From BOG-908 sp964242115 (GTDB lineage Bacteria > Pseudomonadota > Alphaproteobacteria > Acetobacterales > Acetobacteraceae): a stretch of DNA of 64,000 nt. Within the stretch, counting starts at the first letter, position 1, and every line of letters starts with the position of its first letter. Made by a program: the position numbers and the translations under genes. The stretch is taken from positions 1 to 64,000 of the forward strand of contig CAXSZX010000015.1 in NCBI GenBank assembly GCA_964242115.1. The letters are read 5' to 3'. The notes beneath the pieces were generated by a model. The model was not told the DNA's origin and made no database searches. It saw only the letters and a list, made by a program, of their open reading frames with translations. This document shows, one piece after another, positions 56,623 to 64,000 of the stretch.

Positions 56623-59130
56623 CTACTGGTTCCGCAGCAACCCAGCTGGCCGCACGCGCAACGCCGCCTCTGTCCCAGCATAGCCGAACACCAGCATCAG
56701 CACCACGCAGCCCCCCACCGTCTCGGCCAGCGTGCCCGGCAGGAACGACCACGGCGCGTCCAGCACGAAGCGCGTCACCGCCCAGCTCGCCAACGTGCCG
56801 AGCGCCGCCGCGATCAGCCCCGCCGCCGTTCCGATAGCGCCGAACTCCACCAGCCAGGCCGCCCGCACCTGTCCGCTGGTGGCTCCTAGCGTTTTCAGCA
56901 CTACCGCCTCGGCGATGCGCCGCCGCTGGCCCGCCGCCACAGCGCCGGCCAGCACCAGCGCGCCGGAAGCCAGCGTCACCCCGCCGGCGGCCGAGAGTGC
57001 GGCGGCCAGCTTGCCCACCAGCTCGGCGATGCTCGCCAGCACGTCTGCAATCCGGATGCCGGTGACGTTGGGCAGCGCGTCGGTCACCCGTCGCAGCAGG
57101 GCCGCGTCCTGCGCCGGCGGGTCGCGCAATGTGGCGATGTGCATCTGCGGCGCGTGCTCGAGCAGCCCGGGCGAGGCGACCATGACGAAGTTGATGGTCA
57201 GCGCCCGCCAGTCGATGGCGCGCAGATTGGCGATGCGGAAGTCGACGTCGCGCCCCAGCACGTTGGCGCGCAGCGTATCTCCGACACGCAGGTGCCAGCC
57301 ACGCGCCAGGCCCTCGTCAAGCGAGAGCAGCGGCGGCCCGGCGTAGTCTGCCTTCCACCAGTGGCCTTCGGTCACCCGCGAGCCGTCCGGCACGTCCGCC
57401 GCGTAGGTCAGCCCGCGGTCGCCGCGCAGTGCCCACTGGCTGCCCGGTTCCACGTGCACGCGCTCGGCCGGCACCCCGTTCAGCGAGACGATGCGGGCCC
57501 GCAGGCTCGGCACCTCGTGCAGGTCGGTGGCCCCCGGGGAGCCAGCGACCAGGTTACGGAACCGGGCAAGCTCGTCGTTTTGGATGTCGACGAAGAAAAA
57601 GCTGGGCGCGCCGGCCCGCAGCGTCCCGGAAAATTGTGCGTCGATGTTGCCCTGGATCAGCGCCACGGCGGACAGCGTGGTCAACCCCAGGCCGAGGGCG
57701 ACCAGCAGCAGCGGCGTGGCCGACCCGGGACGGTGCATGTTGGCCAGGCCGAGACGCAGCCAGGCGTGGCGGCGCCGCGGTCCGGACACGGCGGGCAGGG
57801 CGGCCACCAGCATCATCGCCCAGGCGCCGGCGCGGAACACCGCGAGCGTCAGCAGCGCCGCAGCGCAGAACCACAGCGCGAACCGCCAGTCCGACGCGGT
57901 GCCCACGATGGCGGCCGCCAGCGCCAGCCCGAGCGCCGCGTTGGCCGCGAGCACACGCACGCTGGCACGACCGGTAGGCAGCATCGCGTCGCGGAACAGA
58001 GCGGCACCGGGGATCTGCGCGGCGCGGCCGAGCGGCCACAGCGCGAAAGCCGCTGCTGTCAGGAACCCGTAGAGCGCCGCCAGCAGCAGGGGCACCGGGT
58101 AGAGGCCCGCCTCGGCTGGCACCGGCAGCACCTCGCCGAACACCTCGATCACCGCCACCGGCAGCGCGGCACCCACCAACAGACCGATCGCGATGCCGGC
58201 AGCGCACAGCACGCCCACCTGCAGCCCGAACACGGCGAAGATCAGCCGCGCCGAGCCGCCAAGGCAGCGCAGCGTGGCGATGGTGCGGGCCCGGCCCTCC
58301 AGCCAGGCGCGCACGCCGGTAGCCACCCCGATGCCGCCCACCAGCAGCGCGCTCAGCCCCACCAGGACCAGGAACGAGTTGGTCTGCCGCACCGCCTGCT
58401 CGATCCCTGCGGCGGCTTCCGACGCGTCGCGAATGCGCCAGCCGGTGTCGGGGAACGCGGTGCGCAAGGCGGCGATGGTGGCGCGGGGGTCCGCCCCCTG
58501 CGGCAGCGTCACGCGCCACTCATGCGTCACCAGCGACCCCGGCTGGATCAGCTTGGTCGCCCCCAGGTTGGCAGCTGCCATCAGCACCCGCGGACCCAGG
58601 ATGGAGATGCCGCCGGCATGGTCCGGCTCGGAGGCCAGCGCCGCGCGCAAGGTGAGCGTGGCGCTGCCGAAACGCAGCTTGTCCCCCGCGTGCACGCCGA
58701 GGCGCTGCAACACCAGCGGATCTGCCGCCACGCCACCATCCAGCGCGCGCGCCAGCGGGATCGCCGGGTGCAGCACCGGCGCGCCGAGCAGCGGGTAGGC
58801 CGCGTCCACCGCCTTCAGCTCCACCAGCATCCGGTCGCCGGACGGCGCCACGGCCAGGGTGCGCAGCAGCACCACTTCGGAGATCCGGCCGCCGCGTGCC
58901 GCTAGCCACGCGTGCAGCGCGTCCGGCAACGGCTCGGCGCCGCTCTCGACGGCGATGTCGCCGCCCAGCAGCCGCGCCCCGTCCGCCGCCAGCCCGCGGT
59001 CGACCGACGCGCGCAGGCTGCCGACTGCGGCGATCGCGGCGACGCCCAGCGCCAGGCACGCCAGCACCACCCGCATGCCGCGTACCCCGCCGCGCAGGTC
59101 GCGCCACGCCAGGCGCCAGGCCAGGGTCAT
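56623..59130 (-). CDS. ABC transporter permease, YbbP/FtsX type
   Basis: This 835-residue protein has about ten membrane helices and two large periplasmic domains, the MacB/FtsX layout. It begins MTLAWRLAWRDLRGGVRGMR, followed by a helix LACLALGVAAIAAVGSL. The FtsX core appears as GLSALLVGGIGVATGVRAWL with RTIATLRCLGGSARLIFAVF, and again near the C-terminus as AVVLKTLGATSGQVRAAWLV. With the ATPase gene 307 bp downstream in transcription order and the TesA-like gene it matches the ybbAP-tesA cluster of proteobacteria. Such transporters act on lipoproteins or lipids mechanically. The ATG at 59130 is the start of conserved sequence. Confidence 0.9.
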   Translation of the reverse strand: MTLAWRLAWRDLRGGVRGMRVVLACLALGVAAIAAVGSLRASVDRGLAADGARLLGGDIAVESGAEPLPDALHAWLAARGGRISEVVLLRTLAVAPSGDRMLVELKAVDAAYPLLGAPVLHPAIPLARALDGGVAADPLVLQRLGVHAGDKLRFGSATLTLRAALASEPDHAGGISILGPRVLMAAANLGATKLIQPGSLVTHEWRVTLPQGADPRATIAALRTAFPDTGWRIRDASEAAAGIEQAVRQTNSFLVLVGLSALLVGGIGVATGVRAWLEGRARTIATLRCLGGSARLIFAVFGLQVGVLCAAGIAIGLLVGAALPVAVIEVFGEVLPVPAEAGLYPVPLLLAALYGFLTAAAFALWPLGRAAQIPGAALFRDAMLPTGRASVRVLAANAALGLALAAAIVGTASDWRFALWFCAAALLTLAVFRAGAWAMMLVAALPAVSGPRRRHAWLRLGLANMHRPGSATPLLLVALGLGLTTLSAVALIQGNIDAQFSGTLRAGAPSFFFVDIQNDELARFRNLVAGSPGATDLHEVPSLRARIVSLNGVPAERVHVEPGSQWALRGDRGLTYAADVPDGSRVTEGHWWKADYAGPPLLSLDEGLARGWHLRVGDTLRANVLGRDVDFRIANLRAIDWRALTINFVMVASPGLLEHAPQMHIATLRDPPAQDAALLRRVTDALPNVTGIRIADVLASIAELVGKLAAALSAAGGVTLASGALVLAGAVAAGQRRRIAEAVVLKTLGATSGQVRAAWLVEFGAIGTAAGLIAAALGTLASWAVTRFVLDAPWSFLPGTLAETVGGCVVLMLVFGYAGTEAALRVRPAGLLRNQ

Positions 59131-59437
59131 GCGGACACCTGTTGAGCGTGGCCAACGTGCTTGTTGGACCAAACGGTGTTTGAAACGACTTTTCCGGGTT
59201 CAGACCGAAGGCAAGGCAAGCAGTTCTTTTTTGAAAAAAAGAACCAAAAAACATTTGTCTCTCTCGGGTGCGCGGTGTTGAAACGTGTTGTTTCAGCCGT
59301 CCGCGACAGCGCTCGCAAAAGCTTTTTGCTTCTTTTTCTCGAAAAAGAAGGTGCTTGCTTGCACTCATCGCCGCAGCGCACCGCCTGCGCCGGATGAAGG
59401 CCGATCGTCGGCAACGCGAGGGCGAGCCCGGCCAAGC
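59131..59437. other. 307-bp gap between permease and ATPase genes
   Basis: Repeat copy 34 occupies 59210-59362. The flanks carry no gene. It is unusual for the two halves of one transporter to be this far apart. Confidence 0.5.
59210..59362 (-). repeat. Intergenic palindromic element, copy 34 (complete, Y-X)
   Basis: The Y arm is on the left and the X arm on the right. The third-type core has a clear inner palindrome GTTGAAACGTGTTGTTTCAG, and CGCGACAGC precedes the X arm. Confidence 0.9.
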
Positions 59438-60143
<706 letters not shown>

Positions 60144-60151
<8 letters not shown>

Positions 60152-60809
60152 GAAGCGGCGATATGGCGCGGCGGGGCGGCTGGCGAAGGGCGCGTGTGTG
60201 GTTTTCCTACTCTGCGCCATGGTGCCGGCCTGGGCGGCGCCGGCCGGCAAGGCGCCGGTGCGCCTGCTGGTGTTCGGCGACAGCCTGGTCGCCGGCTACG
60301 GCCTGCCGCACGAGCAGGGCTTCGAGCAGCAGCTGCAGGCGGCGCTGACAAAGGACGGCTATCAGGTGAGCATCCTGGACGGCGGCGTGTCCGGCGACAC
60401 CAGCGCCGGCGGTCGCGCCCGCATCGACTGGGCGCTGGGCGACCACCCGGACGCTGCCATCGTCGAGCTCGGCGCAAATGACGGCCTGCGCGGCAGCGAC
60501 CCGGGCCAGATGCAGGCCAACCTGACTGCGGTCCTGGACACGCTGGACGCCCACCACGTGCCCACGCTGCTGACCGGCATGGAAGCGCCGCCCAATTTGG
60601 GGCCGGCCTACGGGGCGCAGTTCCGCGGCGTGTACGCGGCGCTGAGCAAGCGGCCGGGGCTGCTGTTCGACCGGTTCTTCCTTGACGGGGTGGCCGGCAA
60701 ACCCTCGCTGAACCAGGCAGACGGGATACATCCGAACCCGCACGGGGTGATGCTGGTGGTGGCGCGGATCAAGCCGGCGGTGGAAGCGTTGCTTAAGAAA
60801 GTGAAATGA
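60144..60809 (+). CDS. tesA: TesA-like arylesterase / lysophospholipase (SGNH hydrolase)
   Basis: The 221-residue secreted hydrolase begins MSMKRRYGAAGRLAKGACVV with a signal peptide ending AWA-AP. The SGNH blocks are complete: FGDSLVAGYGLP (nucleophile Ser), GVSGDTSAGG (oxyanion Gly), ELGANDGLRG (Asn) and DGIHPNPHG (Asp and His). TesA acts as thioesterase, esterase and lysophospholipase in the periplasm. GGGAGG lies 11 bp upstream of the ATG at 60144; a second ATG is at 60150. As in E. coli, it is divergent from ybbA. Confidence 0.92.
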
Positions 60810-60930
60810 AGCAGTTCTTTCCTGAAGAGACTTTTGACTCCGCTGTCGCGCGCGTGCCGGAGAGAACCGCGACAGCGGAAGCAAAAGCCTTTTGCTTTTT
60901 TCTCCAAAAAGAAGGCTTTTTTTCCTTCCT
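60808..60930 (-). repeat. Intergenic palindromic element, copy 35 (Y shortened, X right)
   Basis: It starts at the tesA stop codon and ends directly at the GTG of the next gene. The core is self-complementary (CTCCGCTGTCGCGC with CCGCGACAGCGGAAG). The left Y arm lacks its inner AACCAAAAA part, and the X arm has fewer stem bases. Confidence 0.85.
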
Positions 60931-61617
60931 GTGAGTGACCCCAGCACCCCCGTCTCCCGCCTGCACGTCCCCGCCTGGCGCAGTCGCTTCGAGGCCAGCC
61001 TAACCCGCACCGGCCCGGTGGACCTCGCCTGGCTCGGCGACAGCATCGTTGCGCAATTCGAGTGGCGCCGCCCGGAGCCCTGGTGCAACTACCGGCCGAT
61101 CTGGAACGAGTTCTACGCGCCGCGCAACGCCGCCAATTTCGGCGCGCCGGGCGACACCACGCAAAACCTTCTCTGGCGTGTCGAAAACGGCCAGGTGGAC
61201 GCGATACGCCCGCGCCTGGCGATCGTGCTGATCGGCGCCAACAACCTCGCCGTGCCGCGCTGGAGCGCGCCGGACACGCTGGCCGGGATCCAGGCCGTGG
61301 TGACCGCCTTGCGACAGCGCCTGCCGCAGGCGGCCGTGCTGCTGCTAGGCGTGCTGCCCAGCCTGCGCGGCGCACGCGTGGCCGAGCAGACGGCCTGGCT
61401 GAACGCGGCCCTGGCAGACCGGTTTGATACCGATCCGAACGTGTCTTTTCAGGATTTGAAAGCGCTTTTCTTGACCGATGGCGCGGTGGATCCGGCGTTG
61501 TTCGCCGACACCTACTTCGAACCGCCGCGTCCCCCGCTGCACCCCAGCGCACAGGCGCAGCGCCGCATGGCCGAGGCGATCGAGCCGGTCGTGCGCAGGC
61601 TTATGGGCGAGACTTAG
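60931..61617 (+). CDS. SGNH/GDSL-type hydrolase
   Basis: This 228-residue cytosolic-looking SGNH hydrolase resembles platelet-activating-factor acetylhydrolase-type enzymes: VDLAWLGDSIVAQFEWRR (nucleophile Ser), NFGAPGDTTQNLLWRVENGQ (Gly), RLAIVLIGANNLA (Asn) and PPLHPSAQAQRRMAEAI (His). The usual Asp two residues before the His is not evident. The GTG at 60931 gives MSDPSTPVSRLHVPAWRSRF; it directly follows repeat copy 35, with no Shine-Dalgarno closer than GAAGG about 15 bp upstream. Substrate unknown; sugars or lipids with acetyl esters are typical. Confidence 0.84.
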   Translation: MSDPSTPVSRLHVPAWRSRFEASLTRTGPVDLAWLGDSIVAQFEWRRPEPWCNYRPIWNEFYAPRNAANFGAPGDTTQNLLWRVENGQVDAIRPRLAIVLIGANNLAVPRWSAPDTLAGIQAVVTALRQRLPQAAVLLLGVLPSLRGARVAEQTAWLNAALADRFDTDPNVSFQDLKALFLTDGAVDPALFADTYFEPPRPPLHPSAQAQRRMAEAIEPVVRRLMGET

Positions 61618-61620
61618 CAT

Positions 61621-61707
61621 AGCAAGGAAGCTGTTCCTTTTTGAAGAAGAACCAAAAAACTTTTGTTCTCTTGGTGCACGCTGACGGAAATGCCGCGACA
61701 GCCGAAA
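61621..61707 (-). repeat. Intergenic palindromic element, copy 36 (Y arm and core)
   Basis: A Y-like arm CTGTTCCTTTTTGAAGAAG, then ACCAAAAAACTTTTGTTCTC, then a core ending TGCCGCGACAGCC. The X arm is missing. Confidence 0.78.
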
Positions 61708-61738
61708 CCAGTGTGGGTGCCGACGTTCATCGTTTCAC

Positions 61739-62002
61739 TTACTTGAGTTGGCTGTCCTTGCTGCCCCGGCGGTTGAAGCCGATGTTTGCCGGACGGCGAT
61801 CGAGCTCCGACTGGCAGGCGACGCAGGTGCGCACGCCGGCTAGTGCCGAGCGGCGCGCTGCCGGTATTTCATCCCCGCACTCCACGCAGTGCGTTGCGCC
61901 ATGCCCTGTCGGCATGCGCGCACGCGCCCTCATCACCTCGTCGGTGATGGTGTCGTCGATCTGATCCTGCACCGCTCCGTCAGGAGACCACCCACTCGCC
62001 AT
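61739..62002 (-). CDS. DksA/TraR-type zinc-finger protein
   Basis: The 87-residue protein has a helical N-terminal part (VQDQIDDTITDEVMRARARM) and a C4 zinc finger: HCVECGDEIPAARRSALAGV with CVACQSELD, i.e. CxxC-x17-CxxC. This is the short YbiI/TraR branch of the DksA family, some members of which bind RNA polymerase through the secondary channel and alter promoter choice. The acidic tip residues DD of the DksA coiled coil cannot be confirmed here. I use the ATG at 62002, which has GAGG about 8 bp upstream; a TTG eight codons earlier is less likely. Confidence 0.88.
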   Translation of the reverse strand: MASGWSPDGAVQDQIDDTITDEVMRARARMPTGHGATHCVECGDEIPAARRSALAGVRTCVACQSELDRRPANIGFNRRGSKDSQLK

Positions 62003-62110
62003 CGTCGCTGCCTCGGGTTGCTGCAAATTAAAGTGGGAGGCGCAGTGTCCGATTGGAAGTCCGGCCGCCTTCCGTGCAAGGACGCTTTTTCAATCCTGTC
62101 CAAACCGGAA

Positions 62111-62245
62111 AGGAAGCAAGGCCAGCCTTTTTGAAAGCCAGCAGCGAGAAAGATTTATCTCTGCTGTCGCGGACGCTCCCGCAGCGAGTATCCAAGGACC
62201 AAAAGTTTCTTGGTATTTTTTGAAAAAGAACCGCTTGGCTTGCCT
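62111..62245 (+). repeat. Intergenic palindromic element, copy 37 (X'-Y)
   Basis: The left arm is a strongly changed X type (GCCAGCCTTTTTGAAAGCC); the core reads CTCTGCTGTCGCGGACGCTC, and the right arm is a shortened Y (TTGGTATTTTTTGAAAAAG). It lies just before tRNA-Arg. Confidence 0.8.
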
Positions 62246-62263
62246 GTCGCCTGAGCCGCCGAG

Positions 62264-62340
<77 letters not shown>

Positions 62341-62416
62341 CGCACCGTCCGGATACAGCCAAACCGCCACCGATGCCAGCCCCGGCCTTGTCGCGGGACG
62401 CCCTGGCCCACGCCGC

Positions 62417-63523
62417 TCAGAACGGCCAGGTGCTGCGCCCGGTCGTCGCCTCCAATACCCCCGCCGGTGCGGCCGCCGATACGTCCGCCGACCACGCGTG
62501 GTCCGCCCGCCAGGACGCGGCGTTGATGTCGGCGCCCGACGGCAGCCAGGCCTGCGGGTTGGCCAGCCACGCGAGCACGTCGGCCTCCACCAGCGCACGG
62601 TCCAGGTCGCGCAGCAGCAGGTGGTAGCCGTTCAGATACAGCGCGCAGCGCACGTTGGCCGGAAACTTCGCCCAGGCGGCAGCGATCGCCGCCTGCGGTA
62701 TCACCTGGTCGCGCCGGCCGCTCAGCACCAGCACGTTGGCCGGAAGGCGAGGGGCCGACGCCTGCGCCGAGTCCATCAGGTCCACCAGCCCGTACAGCGT
62801 TGCCACGTCGGCGCCCCGCAGCGTCAGGGGGTTCTCGGCCAGCGCACGCAGCGCCTCGATGTTGTCGGAGGGTGCTATGTCCAGCTTCACTTCACGCCCG
62901 GTCAGCCGCCAGGTGGGTGCGACCAAGTAGGCGCTCCACAACGCGCTGCGCACGGTGAACGCCATCTGCGCGCGGCCCCACACTGCGGGCGAGACGAACA
63001 CGTAGGCGTCGGCAGTCTGCGGCGCGCGGGCGGCCAGGCACATCGCCACCGCCGATCCCATGCTCTCGCCCATCAGCACCAGGCGCTGGCCCGGATAGGC
63101 GGCGCGCAGCTTGCCCGCCAGTTCGGCCGCGTCGTCGATCATGACCGCCTGGCCTGCCCAGCTGCCGCGGTCCGCGGTGGCGCCGAAACCGCGCTGGTCG
63201 GGTGCGACCACCGTGTAGCCTGCGGCGGCGAACCCCACGGCGGGCACGGCCCAGGCATCGCGGCTGTCGGTGAAGCCGTGCAGTGCGAGGATCACGCCGG
63301 CCGGGGCCACACCGGGTGCCGGACGCCAGATGCGTGCGGGCAGCACGAAGCCGTCGCGCATTTGGAACACCTGGTCCGGCGGCGGGAAGCCCGGCAGCAC
63401 CGCCACGCTGGCCGCACGCAGCGGGCTCCACCCGGTGCCGGCCAGCAGCACGGCGGCCACCGCCAGCACGGCCAGCGCGGTTGAAACGGCCCCAACCCAG
63501 CGTATTGTGCCAACCATCCCCAT
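62417..63523 (-). CDS. Alpha/beta hydrolase (monoacylglycerol lipase / lysophospholipase type)
   Basis: The 368-residue protein has an N-terminal membrane anchor or signal (VGAVSTALAVLAVAAVLLAG) and an alpha/beta-hydrolase domain: VILALHGFTDSRDAWAVPAV (oxyanion hole), VVAPDQRGFGATADRGSW, the nucleophile elbow LVLMGESMGSAVAMCLAA, the acid in VLVLSGRRDQVIPQ and the final His in YLNGYHLLLRDL. The pattern matches Pfam Hydrolase_4 lysophospholipases. Two start codons (63523 and 63517) are close; GGGG lies before the first. It diverges from the small zinc-finger gene across 28 bp. Confidence 0.87.
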   Translation of the reverse strand: MGMVGTIRWVGAVSTALAVLAVAAVLLAGTGWSPLRAASVAVLPGFPPPDQVFQMRDGFVLPARIWRPAPGVAPAGVILALHGFTDSRDAWAVPAVGFAAAGYTVVAPDQRGFGATADRGSWAGQAVMIDDAAELAGKLRAAYPGQRLVLMGESMGSAVAMCLAARAPQTADAYVFVSPAVWGRAQMAFTVRSALWSAYLVAPTWRLTGREVKLDIAPSDNIEALRALAENPLTLRGADVATLYGLVDLMDSAQASAPRLPANVLVLSGRRDQVIPQAAIAAAWAKFPANVRCALYLNGYHLLLRDLDRALVEADVLAWLANPQAWLPSGADINAASWRADHAWSADVSAAAPAGVLEATTGRSTWPF

Positions 63524-63551
63524 AGTCCCCGCAACACCGTCAGGATCGAAG

Positions 63552-63758
63552 ATGGCCTTCGGCGCGCAGACCCCAACCCCCGCCATCGGCACGGTGGAGA
63601 CCATCCTGGTCGACAGCCGCGTGGTCGCCTGCGACGGCGGCGACGGCCCGCTGGGCCATCCGCGCGTCTGGCTGCGCATCGAGCACCAGCAGACCTACTG
63701 CCCGTACTGCTCGCGGGTGTTCGTGCTCAAGCCCGGCGCGGGGGACGACGATCATTAA
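63552..63758 (+). CDS. CHCC-type zinc-finger protein (NDUFS6-like)
   Basis: The 68-residue protein carries the motif GHPRVWLRIEHQQTYCPYCS, with the conserved C-x8-H-x14-C-x2-C ligands (VACDGGDGPLGHP supplying the first Cys and His). Small proteins with this zf-CHCC domain are common in alphaproteobacteria and are homologous to mitochondrial complex I subunit NDUFS6, with an inferred role in assembly. AGGATCGA precedes the ATG at 63552. Confidence 0.9.
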   Translation: MAFGAQTPTPAIGTVETILVDSRVVACDGGDGPLGHPRVWLRIEHQQTYCPYCSRVFVLKPGAGDDDH

Positions 63759-63771
63759 CGACGCGCCCGAC

Positions 63772-64000
63772 ATGCCCGCCGGCCAGGTGCCGGCCGAGAC
63801 CGCGTTGCCCGCGTCCCGCACCGGCAAGCCGCGAAAAACCGCCGCCAGGCGGGCAGCGGACAATGGCGGCCTCGCTTTGGTTGGCGGCTCGGACAGCACC
63901 GCCACGCGACCGGCAGGACGTGCCGACCTGGAAACCGCCACCGTCGGCGATCCGTCGGCGGCGGTGGCCCCCACGCAAGTGCCGGACAGCGACAGCCTGG
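63772..64000 (+). CDS. Unidentified gene start, cut by window edge
   Basis: From ATG at 63772 the frame stays open for 76 codons to the end of the window. The visible part (MPAGQVPAETALPASRTGKP, RKTAARRAADNGG) is low-complexity, Ala/Thr/Pro-rich and looks like a disordered N-terminal extension, so the protein cannot be identified. No good ribosome binding site precedes the ATG; an earlier non-standard start in the same frame is possible. It follows the zinc-finger gene by 13 bp. Confidence 0.5.
   Translation, partial: MPAGQVPAETALPASRTGKPRKTAARRAADNGGLALVGGSDSTATRPAGRADLETATVGDPSAAVAPTQVPDSDSL

Overview
The window is a 64 kb chromosomal piece of a GC-rich alphaproteobacterium, most likely Acetobacteraceae/Rhodospirillales. 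This placement is inferred from base composition, gene content and a highly repeated intergenic element; no ribosomal RNA is present to confirm it. About 50 genes are ordinary and tightly packed. No transposase, phage gene, CRISPR array or rRNA was seen. Two tRNA genes are present: Glu-UUC and Arg-CCG.

Layout. 1-4.1 kb: ligA (cut by the left edge), recN, bamD and an RlpA-like lipid-free cell-wall protein, all on the minus strand. 4.3-11.3 kb: histidine utilisation (hutH, hutU, hutF minus; hutI plus) with a VOC protein. 12-18.5 kb: kup, rmuC, tRNA-Glu, a Rieske oxygenase, a molbindin and a small molybdopterin-domain protein. 18.7-26.4 kb: a short LOV photoreceptor, then polyamine catabolism (spuC, puuD, puuA, puuB). 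An atypical lower-GC two-gene insert resembling an effector/immunity pair splits puuA from puuB. 26.5-40.2 kb: a surface-glycan or secondary-product decoration cluster (two paralogous TPR proteins, FkbM methyltransferase, a large putative glycosyltransferase, a sulfotransferase-like protein, two FkbH-type HAD proteins and an acyl carrier protein). 40-49 kb: flavin monooxygenase, SYLF protein, histidine phosphatase, ABC-2 exporter, lytic transglycosylase, DEAD-box helicase. 49-64 kb: small membrane proteins, a frameshifted acyltransferase, MAPEG protein, PAS histidine kinase, rhodanese, DUF2272 lipoprotein, a periplasmic solute-binding protein, YbbA/YbbP-like ABC transporter with TesA-like esterase, a second SGNH hydrolase, DksA-type zinc finger, tRNA-Arg, a lipase, a CHCC zinc finger and an unidentified truncated gene.

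The most striking feature is a dispersed palindromic element, about 120-155 bp, present in about 37 full, partial or interrupted copies, one in almost every gap over roughly 90 bp. Each full copy has two A/T-rich hairpin arms of two distinguishable types, called X and Y here, almost always one of each. They flank a GC-rich core that is often self-complementary and exists in several sequence types. The copies lie directly against stop and start codons, avoid coding sequence and short operon gaps, and show compensatory changes in the hairpin stems. They look like MITE-like mosaics that could serve as bidirectional terminators or transcript boundaries. In one case the element appears to supply the signal peptide of a secreted protein. 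In the repeat entries, strand + means X arm on the left and Y arm on the right; strand - means the reverse.
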